From Anthoceros angustus (taxonomy: Eukaryota > Streptophyta > Anthocerotopsida > Anthocerotales > Anthocerotaceae), in NCBI GenBank assembly GCA_010909165.1, contig MU008154.1, positions 1,105,478-1,169,477 of the forward strand: a stretch of DNA of 64,000 nt, in the 5' to 3' direction. Position 1 is the stretch's first letter. Every line of letters begins with the position of its first letter. The position numbers and the translations under genes are program-made. The notes below the pieces were generated by a model that was not told the DNA's origin, searched no databases, and saw only the letters and a program-made list of their open reading frames with translations. Positions 34,483 to 47,527 of the stretch are shown here, piece by piece.

Positions 34483-34490
34483 AAACCGTA

Positions 34491-34798
34491 GGATATGTTT
34501 TCATCTAGCTGAAAAAAATCTCAACTCCGTGCACATATAGCACAATACTTTAACTTAAAGATATCTATCAAACACATACACACAAAAACTATAAAAAAAT
34601 ATTTGTGTGCATTATTTTTTATTTAACCAAAAAAATATATCAACTTCGTGCATATATAACATATGCTTTAATTTAAAGATATCTATCAAACAAACACACA
34701 CACTAAGATATATTTATCTGCATTTTTATTTTTTTTAGCAAAACAAAACATCAACCTTTGTACACATATAGTAGAAAAGAAGATTTTACTATTAAAAA
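34491..34798. repeat. AT-rich imperfect tandem repeat, about 115 bp unit (copy 2)
   Basis: This is the same array as at 1-300, with slightly longer A and T runs. Units contain the segment TTTAAAGATATCTATCAAAC twice, about 120 bp apart. It forms the left flank of the second giant element. Confidence 0.75.
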
Positions 34799-34887
34799 AA
34801 ATGGAAAAAACCCATCCATCCCAAAAACAAAGGGGAAACATATAGCACTTGTAGGGTCCACAATATAGTTGATGGATTGTCCCTTAT

Positions 34888-35194
34888 GTATGGAATACCG
34901 ATCTGGTCACACGGGAGCGTGTGTGTGACTTTCTTTTTTTTCGGCGTACGGTATGGGAATATGCCATGGTATCTTTTAGATACTTATGTACAATACACAT
35001 ATAATATGTGCCACATCAGCTTCTGTGCGTTCGTACGCGGGCAAAAAACTTTGTATCACACGTTCATAGGCCTGGTGTTCCGATTGTGCCATGCAGATGT
35101 ATTCTTTAGGGTTTCGGTCCCATCAACACACATACATGTTAAACATGTGGGCAAGACATACATACACAAATTTTAGTTCGCAAGTATGGCCCGT
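34888..35194 (+). repeat. Left terminal inverted repeat, copy 2
   Basis: Its outer 30 bases, including CCGATCTGGTCACACGGGAG, are identical to the reverse complement of the right terminal repeat of copy 1. The rest matches with short indels to the GTATGGCCCGT inner limit. Confidence 0.8.
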
Positions 35195-35249
35195 GTGCAC
35201 GGTTCCCATTTGCTCAAGGCCTCGATCTCGCGGTCTCGCTTTCGCCTCG

Positions 35250-35324
35250 CTCTCGCTCTCGCATTTGTCTGGCGCTCTCGCTCTCGCATCTGTCTGGCGA
35301 TCTCGCTCTCGCATCTGTCTGGCG
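35250..35324. repeat. 25-bp tandem repeat, 3 units
   Basis: Three head-to-tail units of 25 bp, each containing CTCGCTCTCGCATCTGTC, at 35,250, 35,275 and 35,300. Unit 1 differs by one base (ATTTGTC) and unit 3 starts with A. The copy 1 counterpart (about 760-825) is disrupted. Confidence 0.85.
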
Positions 35325-35341
35325 CGACCATCGGTAGAATA

Positions 35342-35482
35342 TGCATGCTCACAATCGAGACAGATTCGGCAGCGGCATCTCATGGCATGAACATGCCATG
35401 TAGTCCAGCAGGCATGCTCACAATCGAGACAGATTCGGCAGCGGCATCTCATGGCATGGACATGCCATGTAGTCCAGCAGGC
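35342..35482. repeat. 69-bp tandem repeat, 2 units
   Basis: Two units with a period of 69 bp, each with CTCACAATCGAGACAGATTC followed by CGGCAGCGGCATCTCATGG and CATGCCATGTAGTCCAGCAG. They differ by one base in the shared part. Diverged counterparts lie at about 845-975 in copy 1. Confidence 0.85.
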
Positions 35483-35825
35483 CCTTTGATGCGGCAGCCA
35501 CGCTGCGAGCTTTTTGGGTGCATTGTATGTATGCGACTATTTTCATGAAATCCCTTCTACATTGGTCTTTTCGGTACAAGCTTGTTTTGGTAGTTGGTGC
35601 TATGTGGCACCCGTAAGCGGCGAGCCTAGGAAGCGTTGCAGCCACAGATGTAGCGATTGCCAAACACCGCAGCCTTGCGTAGCAAGCGCAAACGCGCCGC
35701 CGTCATGGATGATGATTGCAACGCAAACCCAATTGCATATGATAAGCGCAGTAGCCTTCGCAACCAACCCTAACAAATTATGGATGCCGCGATTGCGGAT
35801 ATATTATGGCCGTAATGGCGGCACG

Positions 35826-36990
35826 CAAATGACCTCAACGCAACCCTAACCCCAAAAGAAGAAAAATTTCTGTGTGTCGTAGAATCATTTTGTGTACCAT
35901 GGGATAGGTTCACCACATCGTCATGCATGACATGCCGAAATAGTTTCGCCGTATGCGGCGGGACTATTCTTCTGTGATGCTTGGCGTGACGGTATGGAAT
36001 CGATCTGTCACTAAGCGGTGTGTGTGACAAGTTTTTTCTTCTGTATTCTACATGAAGATGCTGCGCATCTTCAAGATTCCTTCATCACATCGCGCCACAT
36101 TAGCGGGACGGGCGTGGCGCCACACTTGTCCCCCCCTAGTTCGATCTCGTCATCCACTTTTCTTTACGCCATTTAGGATTTATGTCAAACACACATACTC
36201 ATGTTTAGGGTTTTCACGCACACATGGACATATATATCGGATCGGACATGTCTCGGCCCGGTGGAAGCCCCGGTGGGCATGCTAGTCGTTCAAGGCTGCG
36301 TTTCCCTTTTCACCGTCGCGTGGCCCGGATGTTAGCCTCGAACATGCTCGATCCGGTGTGTTACATCCTTTTGGCACATATAGGCGCCGCAGATCGCCGC
36401 GCTAGCCCGGCCGAGGCGTACATGGCGCCTCAGGCTGCTCGCCACAAAGGCTGTATGGCTGCAGCGATGGCGCTCGGCGATGGCTCTCTATCGCCATAAT
36501 TCCCTATATGGCCCGGGCGAGATGGGGTCATGCGAATGGATGTCGATGGCCCATGCCACGGACCCTAAAAAAGAAAACCTTGTGTCAAAACCTAAAAGAA
36601 TCTTCACACACACACGAGCTTAGTGGCGAGATCGGGACACGATGGGCGGGCGGCCGATGTCGTCAAGTGTGTGACAGAGTTTCCGCCGTATGCGGCGAGA
36701 AAACTCTTTGTCCTCATAAAAAACCCTAAAGGGCTTCAGCGAGATTATGGAATACCGGGCGGTCACGCAGCATCCGGATATTTTTAGGGTCATGATGAGA
36801 AGAAATAGTCCGCCGCATCTGGGGCGGAACTATTTCGGCATGTCATGGATGACCACATCGGTTGTGCGGCCCCGGTGTCTGCGATGTGGTCAAGCTACCA
36901 CATGATACAGAATGATTCGACCACACATGATTCGACCACACGAAACTTTTCTTCTTTTAGGGTTAGGGTTGCGTTGCGGCCATTTTGCGT
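35826..36990. repeat. Imperfect palindrome near the left end (copy 2)
   Basis: Left arm about 35,826-35,991; right arm about 36,761-36,990, with weaker pairing outward to about 35,600 and 37,110. The inner limit on the left is GCGTGAC followed by GGTATGGAAT; on the right TATGGAATACCGGGCG precedes GTCACGC. Both arm junctions therefore abut a terminal-repeat-like motif, as if two related element ends lie back to back. Confidence 0.7.
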
Positions 36991-37110
36991 CGCCGCGCCA
37001 TTGCGACGCAACATACCATGTCACGACAGCGGCGCACAAGGTGTAAGGGTTGCGGCGGTTGCGTTAGCGCGCTTCGCTATCAATGGCGTTTGTCTTTGCA
37101 ATTATTTGTG

Positions 37111-39689
37111 TTTGCGGTAGCGGCTTGTCGTTGCCCTTGCGTGGAAAGGCGCCTTTGTTTGCGCATCCACGGCAGCGTTCTGCGCGTGCGCCTCTACTGA
37201 TGCGGTTTCACATAGCACCAACTTTCCCGATACAAGCTTATACGGGAGGACCAACAAACACGGGCTTCCATGAAAGCGATCGGATCCTTGCACCCAAAAA
37301 GCGTGCGAGGCACAAAATGCGATTCAAAGGGCCTCTTGGACTACGAGCGGTGATCCACATCACGCGCGTAACTGCGTCGCTTCTTTGGAGGTACTCGGCG
37401 ATGCCTCCCCCTCTCCACTCCACACTGTCTCGGTGCAGTGCGGGCGGTACTGCTCGGGAGGAAGTCCATGCCGTCAAGCCCTTCGCATTGTCCCTCGCGA
37501 CATGCGATTCACCGCAGCGCATAGCGATGCACACGTGCGTTTGATCTGGACCTGCAATGCTAAAGGGATGGAACCTCACATGAGGGCAGAACCTACACAC
37601 AAAGACAAGTGTCTGCGGTAGAAGACTCACCGGACACGGCTCAACACCTAGCGGTGGCATCTCGGGGCCACGTTACGTGCATATTGAGGACCCACAGGCA
37701 TCGTACTCCCGCCATCGTCATCCCATATGCGGGTGGCGCCCGCCCATGAGCCAGCCTCTTCAGGAGCTATTGCAGGCACATGGCGGGGATGTCCTGTCCA
37801 TGACCCTTATTCTGCGCACTGTTCCACACACCTCCAACGTTCGGCTCGCCCTCATGGTGGGCATGAAGGTGACATCACGAGGAGTGGATGTGCGGTTGGT
37901 GATGTCAGTGCTCCTCACCAAATCCAGCATGTACCCCTTATGCGAGCCGCCACCAGCCAAAATGCTCAATCCTCTGCGAGCCGGCGCGATTACTACCACA
38001 CACCTACCTCCTCGGCCAAAAAGGCCCAAGCAACCTGATCGACACAGTTGTGCGGAGGGCGGATGAAATTCTTGCCGTGTGCCCTTGGCCTCGCCGCAGT
38101 TCATGTCGCCTCTATCGGGTTGTGCTTTCTGCAGCATAGTCAGGCCGAATCCAGGGATGGCCAAACCTCCTCCTGCATCCACATAGGCGTTGAAAATGGT
38201 TGTCCCCGCTTGTTATCTTCCGGCACCAACCACGGGGCGTAGTGGGTGGCCCATCTATTGCACCATGGACTCTACGAAGTAGATTAGTGACGTCATGGGT
38301 GCACACAATCCAACCACATCCATTTCGGTGACCCGCTGTCGCTCCCATTCCAATCTAACGCCGGCACACACCGCAAGCTACTGGAGCCACTCACAATCCA
38401 TGTGCCACATGAACATGGGCGTCGTGTTGTGTCTTACTCGGATGCGGACGTCGGCCGTGAGCCATGTCTTCCGGCATCAACCATGCGCCTCACTGCCTCC
38501 TTGGGATGTCGATTCCATCGACTTGCGGCTCACTTTGCAGGCGGATTCTGCATTGGCCGTGCGTGTGATGGGCGTATGAGTTGCAATGGCGTGCAGACCT
38601 CCACCACGGATAGCCTCCCATACCGCCCGCGCCATTCGGGGTGCCGTTGCGAGCCTCGCGTCCTCAAGCTGCAGCCAAGCTCGCGGCGGCTCCTTGATGC
38701 GCCACGATTGCAAGTGCCGCGCCGGCCGTACACCGCCGGCGTGGCGGAGTGTTGGAAGGCTCCGCTACCAGCCCGTCCTCCCCCCTTCCTCTGCTCATCC
38801 CGCTTGCGGCCTCTTCCCCTCCCTCGGCCTCGTGCATCGCTGCTCGTCTGCAGCCCTTCCTCCCGGATTGGTCCGGTCATCACAGTGCGGCCGTCGTGCC
38901 CCGGCCACCCGTCATCCGCCATTGTGAGCCACACGTTGCCATCGGCCTCCTCACGGGTCGCTTCTCGCTTGGGGATGGGCAAGGTGGCTTGCACCCCTCG
39001 CACACCGCTAAGCGTGGAAGGCGTTCGTGGTTCCGTCTGCAGGGCCTCGCGGAGGTCTGTGCGCCTGACCACAGTGTTATTCAAGTCGCCGTCGTCGGGT
39101 TGAACAAGAAATTGCGACAGCTGCGGCTACCACCCAGTTGATTGCGGTTGCACCTCTTCCGCACATCCTGTTCAAAATCATGCGCGCGCGCGGGCGCTTA
39201 AGTGTGTGCAAAGGGGCTTCACATCTGTGTGTGTGCAAGATAGGGGCCTCGCTCCCTTTCCCCATCACACGCCCATGGGTGCCTTGATGGAAGGCGCTTG
39301 ATGGTTCACGATCGCGGGTATTGCCAAACACCACCATCTGCGGGCGCCTCTCTGCGTGTCGCGGATTTGGGCGCAGCGCCGCGGCGTGTGAGGTCTCCTT
39401 TGGTCACCATGCTTGCGGCTTATGCGCGGTGCAAGCGTTGCCGCTGCGGACAAGCTTCTTCGCGCTGCAACTGCGTCTGCGTATTACTATCGGGCCACTA
39501 TGGGCCTCGAGCATCACAACACAACCATTGCCGGGCTCATTCCATTCGTGGGCGGCACATCGAGGCGGGCAAGCGCCCTTGGTCCTTCCCCTCAATAGCC
39601 TTGGTTGCTTCCGCTTGGCAAAACACGAGCGGCACCGCCTTACCTCAACCCGAGGGTCCAAGAAGCTATGGCGCAAACATGAAAGCATC
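37111..39689 (-). other. GC-rich stretch, broken minus-strand coding signal (copy 2)
   Basis: Matches 2,700-5,296. Minus-strand pieces such as HYAPWLVPEDNKRGQPFSTP, MWMQEEVWPS, CVDQVAWAFLAEEVG and KGYMLDLVRSTDI occur in changing frames. They look like one former protein, but it is not recognised and no start or end can be fixed. Confidence 0.35.
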
Positions 39690-40000
39690 ACGATCTTCCG
39701 GCAATCAGCGCGTGCCCTTTGCGGCCCCCATGGTGTGGCATGCCACGATGATGGTCACATGCCTCCGATGCCGAACTCCCTCTTCGTTGGTGAAAAGTCC
39801 ATGTAGCGGATGAAATGCTTCCGGTTGTACACAAATGGGAGTGTGGCGGCCCACAAAGAAGTTGTGGCGATCCACATCCACATGCCGCGATGCATAATGT
39901 GCGGCGGCACATGTATTCGCTGCGGTGCAATGCCTCTCGGGCCCGATCCACAAGCAGTGCCCGGCATCACTGCGGCCCCGTCCTCTCGACTACCTTCCAT
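39690..40000 (-). pseudogene. Unknown protein fragment with FxYN motif (copy 2)
   Basis: Counterpart of 5,297-5,761. The minus-strand frame from 40,000 reads MEGSREDGAAVMPG, then MHRGMWMWIATTSLW and LPFVYN, after which the NEEG and GRKG segments continue in other frames. Because copies 1 and 2 break at different places, at least some of the breaks arose after duplication or are consensus errors. Confidence 0.4.
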
Positions 40001-41668
40001 GCCCGCCGCGGGACTTGCGCTCCATCACTTTGCAATCGCCCACAAGGTGCCTTCCGGCGCTTTCGTGTGCATGAGGGCAGTGCGGTGGGTAAGGGCTTCC
40101 TTTGCTGCGAAATCCCACAGGCACCCATTTCCTTACAGCGCATTGTCCTGCGGCGTCCCTATCTCAATTGTTATTAGGCCTTGACTCGCGGTGTGTCCTC
40201 GAATGGCATCCACAACGGCAACATGCCATGCGAGCTCTTTGGCGCGTTCATCCCCACCGTCCATGACATCCGCCCGCGGTTGCTTGGTGCACCACCAGCC
40301 CCTCCCTCATGGGCTGCGGGCCAATCATCCTCTCCACCGCCCGGCAGTCCTTGTGCAGGCGGCCATCGCTCCCCTCCACAGCAAGAGGACCCATTTCCCG
40401 GACCACTCTCCCGGCCAGCACTTGGCAGTCCTTGCACTGCGGCCGATGCGCCCTCGCACATGCAGTCGGTGGAATGGATTAGTTGAGCTCTCCCATGTCC
40501 ATCTGCGGCCGCCTCCGCTCTATGTTGTGATCCACCGTCGTTTCCATGGCTCCTTGCTTGGATCGGTCCGGCTCCATTGGCGGCCCCTCTGGGTCGCAGC
40601 CCGCCGCAGTCTGCGGCGGTGTGTCACGATGCACGTGGTCGTCGATGGCGGCATTCTCCGCATCCGTCCCTCCATCGCCCGTCGCACGCGTCGCCCCTGA
40701 CCCTGACCTCACTCCGCCCGGGCGTCCCCTCTGGCTGCGGTGCATTCTCAACATCATTGCCGCCCGCCACTGCCTTGGGCGCCTTGCGTCAGCGCGAACT
40801 CGCATGGATCGCATACTCACTTGCCGCGAATCACATTCGAGCGGTGCGCAATCGATGGATATGGACGGCGCAATGCAAGACTCGATGGTACCTATCGCTC
40901 GTCGCGGTGAGGCGGTACATAAACTCCTTTGAGGCCGTATCCCAACATTTCTGCGCCGATCTAGAACGCCTCGGCGTGCAATCCAACACAATCAACATGG
41001 GTTTGAGAATTCATGTGCAACCACGCTTTGCGGCCCGGACACATGTCTGACAGCGCCTTGCGGCCGCCCACCACAACGTTGCCTTCCGTCCTTTGACCGC
41101 CATTAGCGATCATTGGCGCCGGAAACATGTGCGCGATAGGCATCCCCGGTCTGCGGAGGGTGATTCTGTTGCGTTATTTGAGTGCACCGGAGGTGTGCGC
41201 GCCCGTGGTGGTCTCCACTGGAACAAATTGCAGCGCACGCATCAGTGCCTTCTGCTGATCGACTAAGCGGGAGTTGGTCGCTGCGACCATTGCGAGTCTG
41301 CGTACTTTGACAACATCATGCGGTGACATATTCTGAAAATGACGCACCTTGCGCGTCTGCGCCCACATCGCCATGTGCTTTCAACTCTCGTCGCACACTA
41401 ACCCCTCACCCGACATCGTTCTTCCCATCTACACACAATTCATACGAACACAACTTAGTGCAAAACGCGCGCGCGTGCGCACGTTAGTTGCGGTTGCGAG
41501 CGGTACTCCTATCATTGCGCCCTCTGCGATTGCACCCACCACTATGTTTACATGCGCCTTGCGGCGTTGAGCTCATTGCTCCTCGCCTCGGCGCCACGTC
41601 TCGGATATGCCACCACATGGGCTTTCGTGCGAGGTTAATCTCCTTCGAGCAGGCGGCGGTCTTCTCAT

Positions 41669-42202
41669 TCAATTGAGCTCCGCATATCGCGAAATCCACC
41701 AACTCGTAGAACCTCCTAGGCCATCTTTCCACCAAATCGGTGGCCCCGTCGTGCACTGTGCGAACCAAACCCGCAGGTCATGCACTGTTTGCGGTCGCTC
41801 CCCGCGGCTGTACACCTTCCATTCCATCGATGGCCAACTGTCAAAAACTTGATGCATGAAAACATGGCACTCCATCAGACGGTAAGCGCTCTCGCAGTAA
41901 TTTGTCCACCGCCACTCCATTCCGTTTGTCCCCCGCCGGTGCAGGTGGTATAGGACTGCAAGTTTCGCTGGATACCCCTCCATTCGAAGGCATTGGCTAT
42001 GATGGTCTTCAACAAAGTCCAAAAACTCGGAGAGCTCCCTATAGTTGATGGGAACCATGGGCCACCCAGCAATGTACTCTCGAGGGCATTGCATCTCCCA
42101 CATATCTATCTTCCCAGCCCGCTTGAGGCGTTTGCCACCGTGTGTGTGTGCGAGGCGCTGCCACACTGCGGCCGCGACCGTCAAGCCTGCAAGATATTGC
42201 AC
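41669..42202 (-). CDS. Unknown protein, 177 codons (copy 2)
   Basis: Counterpart of 7,142-7,783. It encodes the same EFLDFVEDHHSQCLRMEGYP and QCTTGPPIWWKDGL segments, with a different N-terminus (MQYLAGLTVAAAVWQRLAHT) and an earlier stop. The two copies disagree in length and ends, so neither start can be trusted. No family recognised. Confidence 0.4.
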   Translation of the reverse strand: MQYLAGLTVAAAVWQRLAHTHGGKRLKRAGKIDMWEMQCPREYIAGWPMVPINYRELSEFLDFVEDHHSQCLRMEGYPAKLAVLYHLHRRGTNGMEWRWTNYCESAYRLMECHVFMHQVFDSWPSMEWKVYSRGERPQTVHDLRVWFAQCTTGPPIWWKDGLGGSTSWWISRYAELN

Positions 42203-45200
42203 GTCGGCGCCGCCTCAATGCACATGATCATGTGCATTGGGCATGATACCCACCACCACTTGCAAGAACATAAATCACGTCGACCAAGGCGGTGAAGAGC
42301 ACGGACATTGATTCTGTTGCAAGTATGTTCGGATCGGTGCCGAGCCTTTGCCTCCGCAGCGGATGCTCAAAGTTTTTGATGTTACGCTGATTGAGGCGTC
42401 ATCCATAACAACCCTATACGCTATAACGATTGGCACCAATCATCACGGTATCCCTGCGCCACCCTCATCTGGATCTCCACACCACCACCACAGCTGCTGT
42501 GGACATCACGGTTGTATCGTCAATGCCAAATGGACACTTGGTCGACCGTCACTTGCCACATGATCCAAGATATTGGTCACGGTAGAACACCACGACTCCC
42601 TGCGATTCGTCACATTTATCAACACATTCAATTCGGCCACCTCAAGTTATCACTTGATTCACAAGACTCTGGACACCACAACCATTTCATCACCTACATC
42701 CACACCTCCACTCTGAATACCGGTGGGAAGGCACCGTTATGCATGCAATAAGGCGCACAATACACCGTGACCAACGAGGCGATGCGCGCCACGTTGTAGC
42801 TTGTCTTTGTGCTGGTCATCTGCATAGCGGACAAACATGTACTCAAAGTGTGAACAACGGTATCTAGTTTCAACAAAGCAATGCCCTCACAAACCCACAC
42901 GATGTCCTTCGGAGGAACACGCACACATGCCAACTTGCCGTGCATTCCTCACCAACTTAGGAGGACCTTGTGTCTGGCCTTGGTGGAGTAGGAGCTATGT
43001 CGAGGCGGAGGGCTCTCGACTTTGTGGGGACAACGTCATCTTCAATTTGTGAGTCTAGCACCTTTGTGCACAGTAATGCTGCCCAAACATGCGCGAACAA
43101 CACGAGGCTTTTCCCTCCGGGCATTGGGGTGCGAAGGAATTCACGTAGGCTTCATGTGCCTCCGGGCCTTGCGGCAAATTCATCAGCTACTGCAGTGCGA
43201 GGAGAAATCGTTGACATCGGCGTCGGGTTGGCATAATTGCACCACTGGACGAGTTCGGATCTTTGTATGACAAAATTTAGTCGAGCGGACTTCCGAAAAT
43301 GGACAAGACAACAAACACTGAAGCATGGAACATACATATTGGAACTCCAAGATTTTTTTCTTCTTTGGGTGTGGCCAACCAATTCTTTGGTGATTGTGAC
43401 TCAATGTCTTTCCATTTTGTCATGGTCAAATTAGTGGTCACTAACCATGCTCACACCATCCTCCCACATGGGCCAGTGCGGCCCGCGCGCATTGCCTCGT
43501 CCAACCTACCTTGGATGCGCCCGCCACTCATAGGCGCAAGTGATCGCGGGTTCCTCATCGTCCACTCGGTCCGTGCACGCCAAAACTCGGCGCGGGCGTG
43601 GAGGTTTAGCCGCAGCGAGTCGTTCTGCGGCTTATTGGCGGTTGCCGTCCCCATGGTTGCGTGCATAGCGTCGCTGTCAAATCAGACTGGACTTTCAACT
43701 CCAAGCGCAGATTCTTTGGCGGAAGGGTTATCCGGCAACCCGATTAGCCGTTTTTGCGATCGCCATTCGGGCCTCATCTCGGCTCTCGCACCATCGCCGC
43801 ATGTGTGTGATTTGCGAATCCTCTACCTGCACCCAACACCTTTCCCCTTATACGGTAGCATAAATCTATTCAGAAACCGAACCACTCGCTCCGCCCCATC
43901 CGATCACCCGGCGGGGCACGGAAATATTGTGCGGCCACTGAAGCAACCCCACCCGCTTCCTCCACGGCCCCATCTCACTCGGCCCTCAGGGCGTGCGATG
44001 GCGGGCTGCAATGCAATTTAAAGGCGCACAATGGCGGGTTGGGCTGCGTTCTGTCTTGATCCCTCTCACACATTTCCATCAATTGAAAAAGGGCATCTCA
44101 CGACAGGCGTTTAGCGGCTTCTGTTGTCGGGGATTACCGGTGTTTACACCCACCCTTAGTCTCCCACGTTTTGAGTGGCATTTTCACGGCGGTAGAAATG
44201 GTGGATCGCATTGTATTTTGGGCTGATTCTATTTGGCTTTCGCACCCATCGACATATATAGCCCGAGCACCGCGCCGAGACACCCTCCGGCCCGGACCAA
44301 TTTTATGATTAATACATATCCTGTGTCATTCGCTTGATGGGCTGAACTATTTTATACCTCATATTATTCTACTCCATTTTTTTCTCCAAATGCTTTGGTG
44401 TGGTATAGCGAAAAGGGCAACCGTTGTGGACACTTTGTCTTTCCCTTGCCTCCCCTGCTGGCCTTCGATATAACTGTGCATCCTGACGGCACAATGCTTT
44501 CACACGTACCGTGTCGGCGTCGAATGTAGAATAGATCTTTGGAAATTGGGCTATTAAATCGAGCTAATCGTTTCCCACTTATCACAGGGTATTCCCACGC
44601 TCTTCCGTGCACCATATTATATATATAATTGAGCGTCGGTTTGCAAATATGTGATGCGAGCGCGTACATTGGATGAGTTATTTTGCGTTTTGCCGTGATG
44701 GTTCAATTACCTTTATTAAGCCATTATACTATTCTGCCCGACATCCGGTCTCCACACTTTCATGTCGGATCGTAGTCCATCTTTGCCATGTCAATCATCT
44801 CATTATATGCCATTTGTGACGTGCATATCTAAACACCATTCGTTACACACAAAAAGGCGGCGCCCATCATCGTATATGGGTGATTTAGCGAAATAATTCA
44901 CTTCTCAATATCTGCGTAAAAGATGCACATGACACATTGTGCAATGAAACCTGAAGGCCTTGTATTATTGCGACTACAATTCGCAGGCATATGAAGTACT
45001 TGCGTTTTGCAACTACGCTGCTTGCTCGACCTTGCACCCTCTCGGTATGGCGTGTATGCGGCACAGCATTATGCCATTATGTGCTTCAGATTTTGGTTTT
45101 CAGATGAGTCATACAATATGTGCATTCGTTAAGAAGCGGGAACTACATTCCGAACCCGCATCTGAGTGCGGAACGTCGCATAAACCCCATGGATTTGCTT

Positions 45201-45290
45201 CGTGTTCACCGTCTGGTCCGCGATATCCTTGCCCAATTTCGACCCTTTGCGACATGGATAACGATGTCCACTTTGGTGCACATGCAATTT
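42203..45290. other. Non-coding stretch (copy 2)
   Basis: Matches 7,784-10,960. Sections around 42,840-42,960 and 43,060-43,190 are nearly identical to copy 1; the rest has many short indels. No gene, RNA or clear promoter seen. Confidence 0.4.
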
Positions 45291-45636
45291 GTGAAAACAA
45301 ATGGATATGTGAGTCTTGAAAATGAGTCCGATACATGGCATTGTATCATTAGGATTATTCCAGCCAATTGTGCAATGGGGTAGTGCGGTGTGTTTCCCTA
45401 GGCAGGGCTTATGGGTCCCATTAATGTTATTCCTCGTCCTTCCCAATACCTCGCATCCAAAATCACGGTGTTCGATCCTACATCCTCCTGCGAAAACAAA
45501 TGGATATGTGAGTTTTGAAAATGAGTCCCATACATGGCATTGTATCATACCGGGCTTGTCCCAACCAATGGTGCATGCGGCAAATGCAATGGCGCATCGT
45601 GTTCGCAACATGCAGTGCATTGTCGGATGTTTCCCC
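45291..45636. repeat. About 199-bp tandem repeat, 2 units (copy 2)
   Basis: Counterpart of 10,962-11,395. The AAAACAAATGGATATGTGAG start recurs at 45,291 and 45,490, and ATACATGGCATTGTATCAT follows in both. The period is about 19 bp shorter than in copy 1. Confidence 0.8.
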
Positions 45637-45798
45637 TTGCAGACCCTATTTCGTAGCCAAATGCAGTACATTCTGAGATGTTTCTCATTGCAGACCATAA
45701 CTCGTAGCCAGATGAAGTACAGTGTGGGTGATTTTCCCTTCTATACCACAAACCGTAACCAGAATAAGTACACTGTGGACCGCTCCTCTTCGTAGACC
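45600..45798. repeat. About 51-bp tandem repeat, 3-4 units (copy 2)
   Basis: Units start with TTGCAGACC or a variant and contain CGTAGCCARATG-type and AGTACAkT-type segments, at about 45,637, 45,688 and 45,740, with a partial unit before and one after. In copy 1 (about 11,290-11,475) the array is shortened and scrambled. Confidence 0.7.
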
Positions 45799-46295
45799 CT
45801 GGTTCATTGGTATATGGAGAACAAGAAATGCAAACGATAGATGGCATAGGAAAACCACAAACATTGTAGACATCAGTGAATCCCATCAGTAGCCGGTTGT
45901 ACTACTCTCTACTTGCTCACCATGCTCCATACTTCAAGGTCTACAACCAGTACTCGTAAGTTATCGGTCTACAAACAGTTACTTGTAAGTTATACTTAAC
46001 ATCGGTCCCAGTTTCACATGGGCCCATCTGACGCCTGGTGCTGCGCATGTTTTCTTGTTTAGGGTTTTAGGATTTCGATCACAACACATACATGGGAAAC
46101 ATGTATACAATACACATACTGCACTTCCATAGCCAGCAGGCCTAGGAAACGTTGTAGACAGGACACGTATTCCCAAATTTACGACAGTAATACACATAAA
46201 CTTTTTTCCCATGACCATCTCCTTCAGAATGTGTATGGGTTCAGCTTGACTCTTCTCAAGGGGTTTGTGCCCATCGCCATGTTGCTTTGTGCGGT

Positions 46296-46833
46296 GGTGC
46301 GAACCCAATATAGGACTCCACAACTTTGTGCATTGGGATATCATCGACAAAAAGTGGGGCCACAATGGCCCCTCTCCAACAAGGTGACAGGCGACCCGGC
46401 TATCCACAGCGGTACACGCAAGCCTATGTAACACGAACCTTTCACTATCCCAAAGACCATGGAGTGCGGTGAAGAACAAGATTTCACTAGGGTAGTCAGA
46501 GTACCTTCAATGCAGCAATCAGCATTTCCATCTGTCGGTATGCTAAACCCAAGGCCCGGAGATAAATAGACAGTTGATGCGAACCCAATATAGGACTCCC
46601 GCAACTTTGTGCATTGAGGTATCATCGACAAAAAGAGTGGGGCCACTACAATGGCCCCACTCTCCAGCAAAGGTGAATTGGTGCAAACCGAATTTAGGAC
46701 ACCCGCAACTTTGTGCATCAGGATATCAGCGACAACAATGCTGGGGCCACTACCATGGCCCCACTCTCCAGGGTAGGTCAAAGAGACGACCAGCTGTCCA
46801 CAACCAGCACTACACTGTAAGCCTATGAAACAC
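46296..46833. repeat. Imperfect repeats with ATAGGACT / ACTTTGTGCAT (copy 2)
   Basis: Units start at about 46,298, 46,578 and 46,679. Each has CAACTTTGTGCATYRGGATATCA, a GGGGCCACTACAATGGCCCC near-palindrome and ACTCTCCA. The first and third share an AAGCCTATGWAACACGAACC tail. No protein is conserved through them. Confidence 0.75.
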
Positions 46834-47527
46834 GAACCTGTCGCGCAATGGCCGCATGCCTACATGCCGACCAGTTTCCGACCTGCAGATTCCTTTGCAT
46901 GGAGTAGCGAAATCGTCATTGGCGGGAGGAGGACAGCAAAGTTCTGGCATTAGCCAAGGAACAAGATCAAATGGAGGCACAAATCCTCGGCCAGCAGTGA
47001 AATTAGAGTGGTTGCTGAGGCTCCCACTTGATCACGGTTCCCGGAGGTCAAGAGAAATGAGACATACTCTAGGGCTGCCATCCACAAACCAAGAATCCAC
47101 GGTGCCACATATATAGGCAAAACCCTCGAGGACCTCTTTTCTCGTTCCCTTTGGTAGGCACTTCAGGTTTATTTATAATCCTACTTTCCTTGGCCTTCGA
47201 GTAAGCAATGATATTTATGTCCTCAACCACGTATTCGCCCTTTTCCTTGAGTTACGATTTTTATGTATTTTCTGATATAAATCCGCTGCCTATATATGCA
47301 TCATACCATCGTGCCTTACATACATAACCATGTACATAGATTACATGCGCCTCGACACATCATCCATCAACATGTCCACATTCATCAAATGTCATCCATC
47401 CGTCATGCATACGTGGACACAAGGTGAATAACAAGATTTGACTAGGGTAGTCAGAGTAGCTTCAATGCAGCAATCAGCATTTCCATCTGACAGTATGCTA
47501 AACCCAAGGCCCGGATAAAAACAGGTA
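46468..47527. repeat. Dispersed 105-bp direct repeat pair (copy 2)
   Basis: A segment of about 105 bp (GGTGAATAACAAGATT, GACTAGGGTAGTCAGAGTA, CTTCAATGCAGCAATCAGC, TATGCTAAACCCAAGGCCCG) occurs at about 46,468-46,570 and again at 47,421-47,527. The copy 1 pair is at about 12,125-12,220 and 13,050-13,145. Confidence 0.75.
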
